64,000 bases of DNA from positions 24,279,452 through 24,343,451 of the forward strand of contig RSEF01000031.1 in the NCBI GenBank assembly GCA_003993805.1, read 5' to 3'. The position numbers were made by a program, and so were the translations under genes. How positions within the stretch are numbered: position 1 is the first letter of the stretch; the number at the start of each line of letters is the position of its first letter. A model generated the notes under the pieces. The model made no database searches, was not told the DNA's origin, and saw only the letters and a program-made list of their open reading frames with translations. Origin of the DNA: Himantopus leucocephalus. Its lineage: Eukaryota; Chordata; Aves; Charadriiformes; Recurvirostridae. Below, in pieces: positions 1 to 12,100 of the stretch.

Positions 1-84
1 GTTCCTTAGAATGCTTAGTGTCAATAAAAATCCCCTTTGGCATTAAAAGAACAAGCTGCTGGCAGTTTGCCCTCAGAAGTCTAC

Positions 85-169
85 CTTTAACAGTTCATCT
101 TCTGTTGCATCTGGGAATTTCTCATGGAGTGAGCTCTTCAGAACTTTGGCTATATATCTCATTCCATAA
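85..169 (-). CDS. IQGAP2: IQGAP2 exon: Ras-GAP-related domain (last one in the window)
   Basis: 85 nt, phase 2 to 0. Acceptor atgtag and donor AAG/gtagac. It encodes [20 protein letters not shown] and then ATEDELLK. The next exon (the IVGNLLYYRYMNPAI segment, with the family's GTPase-contact motif) lies beyond position 1. Confidence 0.96.
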
Positions 170-3100
170 CTACATGTAGAACAGATGAAAAGGAAAAATA
201 TTGGAAAGACTTAGATGAAACACAAAACAATCATTCTTGTCAGCCAAGTTATTGGCTTTTTACCCAGCCACTTAAAAGACAAAATGAGATGATAATGGAA
301 AATACAAAAAGTTTCAAGTACAGGGAGGCATTCATGAGGCCACTAAAGCAGAATAGGACACGTGGAGAAACCACTCCCTCTACTGGGGAAGTCATTCCAG
401 GTGCACATATCACAAACCATATAATTTGAAAGCATCTCCATCGCGCAGTTTCAAGTGAAGCTTTGCTGTGCACATGAACTGCAGCTTGGAGAGTCCTAAC
501 TAGGCACTTACGGCATCATATTGAGAGAAGAGAATATGGACGTGAGAACTTTGTCAGTTACTGCTCGCAAGCTCTGAATCGATGATTCAAGTTTATTGAC
601 CACTTCTGTGTGCGTTAATGCTTGTTCTGTGGTGACATCGTATGGCAATTTGCTGCAAAGCAAACAAATATTAAACCAGACTAAACATATTGAAAATAAA
701 ATACTTTTTTTTCTTCATAAGAGCCATCAGCGAACAGAAAAAAACATCAGACAAATACATTTGAAGTTGGCTAAGCAACAAAAGTCTCAGATGGATTAGC
801 TTCCTTTTTTTTTTTTGAGGGGAGTAGTTTGTTTAGGTGGGGGTGCACATGCCATCATGTACCTTCCCTTAATTACAAAGGGGGAATCCTAATTTAAGGC
901 ATGCATCTCCACATCCCAGTTCCAGCATAGCTCCTCAAAAGCCTGGGACACTACTAATATGCTGTTATAAAACCTGGGAAAAAGGCTATAAATTCTTCCA
1001 GGTCCACTACACTCGTAAAGTTTAAGTTATTGACTTTCGAAGTTTTGAAGCTTCGTAACCAGAAGAGTGATCCTTTTGTTGTTCAGAACAAGTTTAAGTA
1101 CCTTTCTTTCAAGCTCCTCTCCCCAAAAACTCTCATTGTGCTGCAGGAAGATGGGGAAGGGATGCATGGGCACAGGTACAATTTGTCAGAGAAGGAAAGG
1201 GAGAGCAGAACTGAGGGATCCCTCGAGTATTTAAATGGTACAATATGTCCAGATTCCTCACTCACCTGGCCTCACCGGTCTGCATTTCTAGCTGGTTTAC
1301 CCATGACTTGTACACATCCACAGGACTAGTGTTGATTATGAGGGACTTGTCCTCCATGATCTCCTTCACCACTGGGGCCAGGAGCTGGCGCAGAGTGTTC
1401 TGTCCACGGGCACCACGATTGAAGCTGACAACCATCTTAATGACGGTGGGGTTTCCAGTAACGATATCCTGTATCTGGTCTACCTTAGAGCTGTATCAAG
1501 AAGAGTTGAGTTCTTGGATCTGACTTATGTGTGCAGTTATCCATGTTTTCAAAACACACACTTTTAAAATTATCCTATTTCTATGTTAAAACATGTTTAC
1601 GCAGTCTATTTCTTAGGCTTTCATATAAAACAAGATTATAGAAACTACTAGCTGAATTTTATATATGTTATAATAATGTCCCTGGAACACAGCATAGCTA
1701 GTGGCAGCTAGTGTATAACTGATTCAGGCCCAAATACCTATTCAGCAAATACCTGTTAAGGGCATAAAGAAAGATTTAATTGTTTCAGGATAAGCCACCA
1801 CTCTCCACTTACAGAACATACATTTACACAGAGAAAGAAAAGACTTTCTCCAGCCTTAAATACTCAAGCAGAAAAGCAAGAAGCCCTTTTGTTTTTGCAA
1901 GCATTTTTTTTGTACAAAAATATTGTCCACCATAGAAAGATTTTTTTTTCTAAATTGGAAAAAGCTTGAGTTAATGAGTAAGCTACGAATTTCTCTAGTA
2001 ACAAAAATATATATACAATTTTACAGCAGTTTAACTGTCAAATTCTTTTAGGTATGAAGTATTCATTAAACTGTCTGCAACATAAATTAACTTAAGTCTT
2101 CTTGTGAGTGCACATACTTTATCTCCTCTTCTAGAGCAGTTTTGAAGAGTTTGAGAAGCAGATACTCTTCTCGTTGATTGGAGGCATAGTTGTATAGAGT
2201 GAAGATGACCGTATCCATAAACTTGGTTGATTTGTTTTGTGGCATCTGGAAAATCAGCTTCGCCAGATACGTGGGATTAGTCTACAAAACAAAGAAATTA
2301 CTTAAATATTATTGTCCAGGACAAACTACCCAGACTTGGGGGGTAGCTTGTCCTACATTTCTGTTAATACCAAAAGCGTTTACGTTGATTCCCATATATG
2401 TCACTTTTCCACACTGGCCTTGCCTTTTTCCAAATCCTAAAGCATAAGAAACACTGGATACTGCATGATTAAATATCTGTGAGTAGCACCAGTAAGGATT
2501 TTACCTGTAGTCTCCAAACAGTACCTCTGTGCATTAGGTCTATGTATCTGATAACAATGACAATTTACCAAATGACAATGGCTATCTACCAAGAAAACAT
2601 TGCATACTACATGTCCACTTTACTATTAGAGTGCATCTGCCCTAGAAATATCTAAAATTCTTCTAGAAGGACTTCAGTGAGATGAGAGGCACAAGAACGG
2701 ACGCATTGTATGCTTTCAGCTGCATAGCAGTTTTCTTCCTTTCCACCACATATAACGCACAGTAATAGTGACAGTAATTTACATGGACTAAAAGATGCAT
2801 GGAGGAAAACATTTTTCTTTGGATTCAGTATGGACTGAAGTTATTATCAATTACAGGAAATACCAGAAGTGCATTTGCTGCAGTCTGGATACTACTTTGG
2901 AATCTTTTCATAATCACTACTACCATCACTAAAACAAAGCAAGCAATGTATTTCTAGTTTTTCCATTAGCAATTTGCTGCCATGTTAATTTTTACATTAA
3001 GATTTACCTGTAAAAGGTAGAATAAATGTTGATAAGCCTCCAGTTTTTTTCTTCTCTCTTTACTCAAACCTTTGATACCCTGTTTGTCCACTGTAACCAT

Positions 3101-6100
3101 CTCTTCCAGCTGAGTTTTGCTCTTTTTGTTAAGTTTCTTACTGTGCAGTACCACATCCTGCAGACAGATGATCAAAAGTCTAGATTATATATTCACAAAA
3201 AAAGCAAATTGGAAAAATTAACATTTTCCAACCACGTTAATGTGATATTCCTCCAATATTAGCAACTTTGTGTATTTTGCTGCTCTATTGACTAACCAGT
3301 CTTTTTAACATCTTTATCTTGTCACCAGTATGTCTTGCCAACAATGACTGTCTGGGAAACCTGATCTCATGTACAGATTCATTCATTATTTAGTTAACAA
3401 TGAACAAGCTCTCAAATACAATCAGAAGCCTACTCCATTCTACCACAGAAAAGATGCTTAAAGTTGGCCAAGCAACTACTATAGCTACCACAAGTAGCAA
3501 AACAGAGAGTGACATTCAGTAGCAAACTGACATTCCACTCAGGACAACAGAACAACCTATACCACAAGGTATTTTGACAAGATTACTTAAGAAACACAAA
3601 GAAAGCACTTAATTTACCAGGAGTATTTTAACTAATTGAGGGTGACCAAGTGCTGGCACAGGTTGCTCAGGAACGTTGTGGAGTCTCCACCCTTAGAGAT
3701 ATTTGAAAGGACATGGTCCTGAGCAACCTGCTCTAAGTGACCCTGCTTGAGCGGGGGGTTTGGACCAGATGACCTCCAGAGGTCCCTTCCATCCTCAACC
3801 GTGATGTGATTGTGTAATCCTGAGCTCCTTCAACACATAGAACTGCTCAGTGCATGCTACCAAGGGAGCCTGAACAGGGCCTGCTGACCTGGAGAGTGAT
3901 TCTGTTTTTCACCAGCAGTCCAATCTTTATATCCATTAAGTTCAAGTCCTTCTCCAGCTGTTGATTGGATCGAATTTTTGTAACCACTTCTTCCCTTAAC
4001 CTTGTAACTTCCAGTTCTTCTTGAAAGTCTAAGTCACTTTGTTCCAAGAGGTAGGCAAATTTGCGCAGGACAGTCAAGGGTGGATTTTCAGCACCAACTA
4101 CAGTTGAAGTAAACAGGCTTGTTAGTTGACATAATACTGAACACCCCTAAAACCCTCAGGAAACTGATCACTGTATGGAAAATTTTGGAACTGCAGAGAG
4201 AAGTTTGTGCCAGTTAGAGCAATATTTGTGTCACACTGTATAAGTACAGCTATCCAAAATTGTTTCAGCTATAAAACAATTGGTTTACAAGCACTTGCAC
4301 CTGCTTTTGAAGGGGAATAGGAGACTGAGAAATCCCAAGATTAAAAAAAGAAATGACTGAACACAGTAACATACTTCTCCCCAAATATACAACATTCAAA
4401 CTGTTACCACTTACTTAGTGTTCTGTAGTCCTCCCTGGCTTTGTTTGCTCTGAGAAAAGCTTGTATCTTCACAATTTCGTCATTCTGGAAGGGACCAACA
4501 TTAGGTAAAAGAATCTATTTATGACACATTTCTGCTCAAAAACACACTGCAGAACTTGCACCCTCTTTCCTGAGATTCCCAAAACTGCCTGTGCCGTCAT
4601 ATTACCCTATTTTAATGCTTCACGTTTAAAATGGAGAAAAAGGACTCACATGATCCTTGAAGTATTGTAGCCGTTTCCTGTAAGCGCGCCTTGCTAGCCA
4701 CATTTTGACCCATGACTGAATCTGAAAATTAAATAATATTAAATAAAAACTTAACAGACGCTGCACAAACTGTTTTGTGTGTGCGCTTTTTAAACTCGCT
4801 TCTGACTGTCCTCTTCCGCAGACATGGTGTTCTCACATGCTCAGGGCCATAGATGACTGTGGCACTGAGCTCCTACAGCCCAGTGACCAGATTGATGGGC
4901 TTTGACTGAAACAGCAAGTTAAATGCAAGGCTCTACCACCCATGTGTAATGTTATCTTTGGAAGCCTTTTTCACCTTCAGGTCTCAGCTCTCAGTTGTAA
5001 ACCAGTCTCCTTCAGATACAGGAGATCAATAACCCATCTATGATGGGCTCATGACATAGTATCACATTAGCATCTCAGAAAAGTGAACGCTTTTCAGACA
5101 GATAGATTTGACAGCTTTTAATGACATGACACACTGTCAGCTCAAATATTTTCTAATTTAGTAGTATGGAAATGGAAGTGTAAGGAATTCTCTATTATGA
5201 GCTGCTCAAGTTCAGCAAAGCCTGGTAAAAGTCAAACATGGAGCTTTCAAGAAGCAATTTACTGTCGATTAAACAACTTTCAACACCATGCCAATTTCTG
5301 GTGCACAAGTCCCTCCAGTTTGTGTTCCTAGTCTCTGATTCCTAGCTGGTGGAGGACCAAGCCAAGGGACAAAGCATACTCAGGCTCCAAAACACAATGT
5401 GATCTTACCTTAACGATAGCAGCAATATTGCCTCGAAGCACATTTAATCTGTCAACATAGCTTTTCCTTTGTTTGAATCCTTTCCAGAAAGCCTAATTTA
5501 TGAAAGGCAGGAGACCATTATTACTAATAAGAAACTAGTATTTATTAAAATCTACATATATACACTAAAACCATTCACAGTGTTTATTTTGTAGAGAAAA
5601 ACTGCCATTGTAGTAAAAAGATAACTTAGGTGTAAGTAAGCTTCCCGCTATGTTTTTAAGGTGCCCTGATACATTTCATGTTAATTTTGGTCAATGTCAT
5701 CACAAATACTTTGTTGTCCAATGCCATTTCCTTTCCTCTCCTGAAGCCATCCTTACTCTTACCACCACATCCTTTAGCATCCCAGTCACTGGCTTCACCC
5801 CACACAGGGAAGGCTCTGCCAGCTCTTGCCTGTTACACCCAAAAGCTGTCCCCTGCTTAGCTGGGCACACATTGTTTTGGGCCTGGCCTCTTTCCCAAGT
5901 CTCTGGGTCTTCCAGAGTCACTCAGGATCATCTTGTACCGCAGATAACCTCCCAATTCCCTCACTTGGCTCTCCCTTTGCTAGCTCAGAAGCAAACTTTT
6001 GGCAAGGAACCCAATGACAGCAATAACACAGGTACTCTCACCGCCTTTACCATGTTTTGCCTTTCATCTCTATCCAGACAGTGACACCAGCCTTGTCCTC

Positions 6101-9100
6101 TACTTATCTTTTCACAAGTCATTTCTGTTCTAACACCCATAGAAAACAATCAGAGAACAACTTTATTTACCTACATTTCTCCATATTTTTGAACCTGTTT
6201 ACAGACCTTGAATTCCTTAAAGAACAGTACAGGCCTTTAGTGGGCTCAGACACCGTGCCAGGAAATGAAAAGTCAATCCCAAACACATCAGCTAGTGGTA
6301 AAGGTATTTATCATCATGAATTGTTAAATTAAGTTACCATAGATTAAGAAAACCAGTTGTACATTTTTCTATATTTTTTTTTGAGAGGGGGGATTGTTGA
6401 TTTATTATTTTTCAAGACTGGAATAGATTGCTTCACCATTTAAAACCGGTGTGCATGCATTTGCTGGTGTTCACACCCTCAGCAGAAAGTTTCCTTTCTA
6501 CTCCTTTCAAAGTTCAGCAAACTGAAGACATCCAAGGAAATACTGCCAGAGCCCAAGAACACCAGGGCATCTGCCACTCCCTGCGCAGCTATGACTTCAT
6601 GGAGCAGAGGCAAACCACTTCCAAGTGGGGATAGTCTAGAAAGGAATGTATTTCTTAAGTCATGCTTTGCCAAGGAATTTTTGCTTCGATACTCAACAAA
6701 TCTTCTGATCTTGTACTGCGCATAGTTAGGTGTACCATACAAAACATAAGCACCTCAGAATAAAGCCAGGGCTATGTATTTCTGAGCTTCTCCCACTGAA
6801 GTAACTTAGACTGCAGGTGGATAGGATCCATTCTTTTAAAACTGGATATTTAGTATTTAAAAGCACAATTACTCTGATGAGGACAAGAACATGTTTGCAG
6901 AAGTAGAAGTTTGAACTGCTGCTAATGAATACAGGAAGACAGACCTATTTTATCAGCGGTAGTAACCAGCCACATCACCTGTCACATGCAGAAAGTTGCC
7001 CAAGCCACATTACCTCCTTGTTCTAGAACAATACCTGTATTTTGATGGCAGATGGTTCCTGGTTTTGAAGGTATGCTTTTCTCTCTTGATAATTTTTTCT
7101 GACTAAGAATCCCCTTGCTCGGGCTTGCAGCTGAACAATCAGATTTTCATTAGCAAGCCACAGCTGCTCTCGATTGTAATCTGCTGTAACTTGCCCAACA
7201 ATGTTCTGTTAAGAGATCATGGAAAAAGGTCATTTAAAAGCAAAAAAACTCAAGCCAAAACCATCCCGGAATTTGGTCCCTATTGTCTTGACCATCTGTA
7301 CAGCTTATGTTCGTCCTACCCGAGCCCCTCTGATTTAGCCCTAGATTTTAATCCATATGAAGGGTTACTTTGCTACCACTTAATTTTGTATGCAGGGTAA
7401 CTGAACTCCTTTCAAGCCTCAGTTATGCAGCTAGATATGCCATTTTGAGAGAGAGGGTTTTTTATACTTTAGGAGAGTTGTGCTTTCCTAATACTTACAA
7501 GTTTTTTTTTTGTAAAAGTCAGACATCTGGAAATACTACTTGAATCAGGGAGCTCTCTATAGAGAAGCACACTCAAGTATTGCTGCACTCAGAATTTCAG
7601 AAGGACCTACACTGTCACTTGAGCTGTTTGTGCAGCAGAGTAAACCTATAAGCTAGATGGGCTGCCTTAGAATAAAAAAACCACAAATTGTGCAAAAGCT
7701 TGCGTGATCTACTTTGTTCTAAGCTGTATTTCATGTTAAAGCAAAACCTCTACAGTAAGGGAGCTTAAGTGTCACACTCATCCTATTGAACGTGGAGACA
7801 GCAGAATGTTGTCAGATGATTAGTTTTAAACATAAAATGGTGCTTCCACCTGCCCCCAAATACATCATGAAATTCCTTATCATTGGCCAATGTAAAGTCC
7901 AAAAAATATAAAAGGATATGAAAGCAATCAGACTTTCCTCCATCGGTATCTCATTGTGGTTATTAAAAGGAATGCTGTAACTTCCAGTTAGGAAGTCACT
8001 GAATCATTGTCAGACATCAGACCGGAGGCTGTGCTACCACTGTCTGCTTAGACTTAAGTTGCTGCTATTGTCAGAAGCAGATACTGAACTAAAGTGATAT
8101 TCAGTCTTACCCAGCACAACCTCTTGCCTTGTTATTGTCATGTCTGTTTGTCTCTCTTTCTCAAATATTTATGCTACATTTGCAATAAAAGCAAACGTTT
8201 TGGCTACCTACCTGGATTTCTTCACCTGTTAACCATGAAGTTTTTGGTACAACTCCTTCAGGGGCAACACAGGTACCTTCCTCAGTGTCCACATTGTAAT
8301 AGTAATCATACATGTTTTTCATTACAAGTTTAATCCATGAACTTTCATTAGAATCTAAAAGCAATACATACCATTAGTACACATTTGTGCCCTGTTACAC
8401 TGATAAATTACAGTTCTCTGAACGTGTTTCCCATCTCTACATTTGCTTTGAAGACATTTTATGTGTAAAGTCACTGTATATCTTGAGATAGTTTCTAGTA
8501 AGGATGTTTTCAAAATAACCTGTTAAGTGGATCAGGATCATTCTTCTAGAATGAAACAGCTATGAGGTTTGCACAGATCCACTGCTAGCTTCTCCAAACC
8601 CCAGTGTGCCAAGTTAGTACTTGCTCCTGAAACAGTGTGTACTACGTCTTCCATCTTCACTCACATAAGTGGAACCGAGACAGTGTTTATAAAAAAATGT
8701 TCTTGTCTTCTGGCCAAGTGTTGGCCTTATTGACACTTAGCTCACATGGGACATTTCCTATATCCACATCATTTTCTTGTTTAGTGCCTTGGTAAACACG
8801 GCTGTATCCTGACAGGCAGGAAAAGCCTCATTTCCTTATAGACAAAAGGCCCCAAGGTAAAGCTGATAAGGTCAGTGGTGCAAAATGCCCTCTCAAAAGT
8901 CATGTTGCAGGATGAAACATGACCATCTACTGCAAGAGTGTACTACATTGACAGTTAACTTTTTTTATATATATGTAATTGTTTCCTAATCTTGGCTGCA
9001 TTAGCTATGACCAGCTTGTAGCTCTAATATGACAAAACATCCCATCCTCTTGCTATGGGCAGATTTTAGCCCCAGCTTTTGCTGATACCTGCTGCTTTGG

Positions 9101-12100
9101 CACTGCACAGAGACCATAAGTGAGTGATGGACACTCTGACAGAGCCTGGCTTGATATTTGACAGTAACCTGTAAGGCTGAAGTGTGCAGCCTAACCCTTC
9201 TCTGCATCTGCTAATAGAAAAAAAAAATTAAAAATCAGAGTAATACGGTTTTCTGAGAGGATAGACTAGTCTATTGACGGTCATGAAGAAGCTGCCCTAT
9301 ATTCGCTCATAGGCTAGTTTGAGACTTAGAAAGTCTTAGCTAGACTCTGGAAATAGCTAGACTCATTTGTCAGCAGGTACTACGGTCTGGATGATGTGTG
9401 CAACAGTTCAGCATCACGTAAAAAGCACTTGGGCAAATATAATGTTTCTCAAGTGATTTAAAACCAGCAACTGCCTTCCTCAGTTTGCAGTGATTTTAGG
9501 TAAGCCTTCTGCATTAGTTTTCTAGTTGCCTCAGTGATATGGACACGTGGAACTGTCCTGTTCAGAAAAGTTTTTACCTTTTCTAGTTTTCAGCTTCTTG
9601 GCTTCAGAGAGGTTCCTGAAGTAGGTTTCAGCACACTCTGGAATGACTCGTAATCCAAACTTGGACTGCAGTATCATCAGAATTGGCTGTGAATCACCCT
9701 TCTCCAAGCTCTTGTTAATCATTGATGTTCCAACCGCCACTAGGGTAAAATAATGACATAGAGTATAAACCACTTAATTTTCTCTCTACCCACAACTCTA
9801 GCCTTCAGCAACTTTGATAATGGACTTCTAAGGCTGGTGCACACAGACATCATGACATACACAGCAATTCAGTGTTTCACCCATTTGCAGCCTCCTTCAT
9901 GCTTGTAAGAACAAGTATTTCAGAGGACAGCCGGCTTGTTAGATGGAACACATGCGCTCTGCCCAGGCTGGGATGCAGCCACAGCACAACTGAGAGTGGT
10001 CTGAGGGCATAGCTGCTCCTCCATCAAGTGACACACCAGATGACACCAGGGCAGGGGCTGAGGATGTCAGGAGGGTCCTCCTCCCTACACCCAGCCTGCC
10101 CAAACAGACAGGCCATCATCTGCTGATCACTTGGGAGCCTTCTAGACACGCATGAAGTCCTTAGATTACAAGCTGTAAACCTTAACATTCACTTTTACTG
10201 TACAAAATGGGAATATAAGATGATTGCCTTGAGCAAAGTCTTGCAACACTAAGTGTCACCAGTCGGGATCCTGAAGTGACCCTTTCTTGTCCTCACCCCT
10301 GGGAGCTTGTTTAAAGCTGATGCAGCGAATTCATGCTCTTGAGTTTGCCAGAGTTGAAGTGTTTGCTTCCAGGGCACATAAAAGTGCCCTGAGAGGTGAT
10401 GCTATGAAGCATGTTCAAACTTTGAGGTTATACAATGTTGCCCATACTCTGATTCAGGACTTCCTAAGTGTCCTTTGCTTTGTGCAGGTCCCGCCATCAC
10501 CGAAGGAGCTGATACCACCACACCTGACAGCATGTAGCAACACACATCACTTCAAAGTGCCTTACATGCTAGAGGTATATGCTGCTTTACAAACTGCTGC
10601 TCTGGTCTTTAATGGCGTTCCTTTACATCTAAATTCAAAATCCATGCACAGAGGAACAAGTGAATAGACATATGGCCAGAACACATACATTATATACTGG
10701 CTTAAGTGAAGCTGGCTACCTTTGCATCCCACAGCTGTGCTTCTCACTGCAACACCAAACACTTTTCCTTATCTTGTGTATATCCAGATCAATACAAAAA
10801 AGTTCCCTCCCCACACCCACTGCTCTGCCTACACAAAGCTGGCCCAAAAAGTGCTCAGTATCAGGAGACACCACATGAGACTAAGCTAGCGAGAGAGCAT
10901 TTCAGCAAGAGAAACAGTTTTCCTTTGTGATTAGTTTGACTAAGGTGGAATGGGTAGCTTTAGCTAGACAGGCACAGATCAACCTCCAAATACATTGGCA
11001 GCTAGCTAAGAAATAAAGTCAGCATATGCCACCACACCCCCACCACCTGGATTTCTACCAGATAGCATCCTGCTATTTTTTTCTGCTTTGAAACAGACCC
11101 CTGTGAAGCATGCATGTGCTCCACACCAGACTGGAGATGACTTTGTACCACAGCTGTGGTATCTTGATGCCCAGGCATCTGGCCTCAGCAGCAAGGAAGC
11201 AGGAAAAACTGGGAAATCACACATTACCAGCTTGCTGCTGCTAGCCCAGGTGGTTCTGGGGGCTCAGCCCTGCTCATACACAGTCTCATGTGCCACCTCA
11301 ACTCTTGTCACCAGTATTTGAATGCTTTTCTTCCTCCTTTTCATCCTACAGTTACAGGTGCTGGAAACTGTCGTTAGAAAGACAAAAGAGCACATAACCT
11401 AGCTAAGAGATGCTTCTGTAGGTCCCCTGCTGCCTGGCTTTTTCTCATCTTTTAATTAATTATGCATGTGCTTTTGAAGGAAAATGTAAGAAAAATGTTT
11501 AGTAGGGAAAAAGAAAAAACAATTCAACAGAAATTATTCCTTTCCATTGAAGTGCTAGTAATTAATGAATCAGTGAATCACAGGGGTTGGAAGGTACTTT
11601 CAGAGACTATCTGGTTCAACCCCCTGCCCCTGGTTCACCTAGAGCAGGTTGGACAGGAACACATCCAGGCAGGTTTTGAATATCTCCAGAGGAGAAGACT
11701 CCATAGCCTCTCTGGCCAGCCTGTTCCAGCGCTCTGTCACCCGCAAAGCAAAGAAGTTTTTCCTCATGTTCAGACAGAATTTTCTGTCTTGCAGTTTGTG
11801 CCTGTTGCCCCTTGTCCTGTCTCTGGGCACCACTGAAAAGAGTCTGGCCCCATTCTCTTGACATCCGCCCTTTAGACATTTATAAGCATGGATGAGATCC
11901 CCTCTCAACCTTCTCTTCTCCAGGCTAAACAGACGCAGGTCTCAGCCTCAGAGAGATGCTCCAGCCCCCTGATCATCTTTGTAGCCCTCCACTGGACTCT
12001 CTTCAGTAGTTCCTTGCCTTTCTTGAACAGAGGAGCCCAGAACTGGACCCAGTACTCCAGACGTGGCCTCACTAGAGCAGAGTAGAGGGGGAGGATAACC

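Larger units (their letters stand above)
170..3007. other. IQGAP2 introns 170-511, 653-1265, 1491-2117 and 2282-3007
   Basis: Four short introns between GAP-related-domain exons. I saw no repeat element, RNA gene or additional exon in them. The open frames here are either antisense shadows of the exons or random. Confidence 0.7.
4098..7034. other. IQGAP2 introns among the IQ-motif exons
   Basis: Introns 4098-4414, 4485-4649, 4722-5408 and 5493-7034. The largest contains an unsupported 144-codon plus-strand open frame (5650-6084) with no recognisable domain. Nothing else was seen. Confidence 0.65.

Noticed and set aside
1030..1523. Plus-strand frames of 99 and 92 codons
   Set aside because: Antisense of, or adjacent to, the IQGAP2 exon at 1,266-1,490, which has good splice sites and strong similarity.
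5650..6084. 144-codon plus-strand open frame
   Set aside because: Lies in an IQGAP2 intron; no recognisable domain, no splice or promoter context. Overlapping frames on both strands are also open.
10287..10667. 126-codon plus-strand open frame
   Set aside because: Intronic, no domain, no supporting signals.
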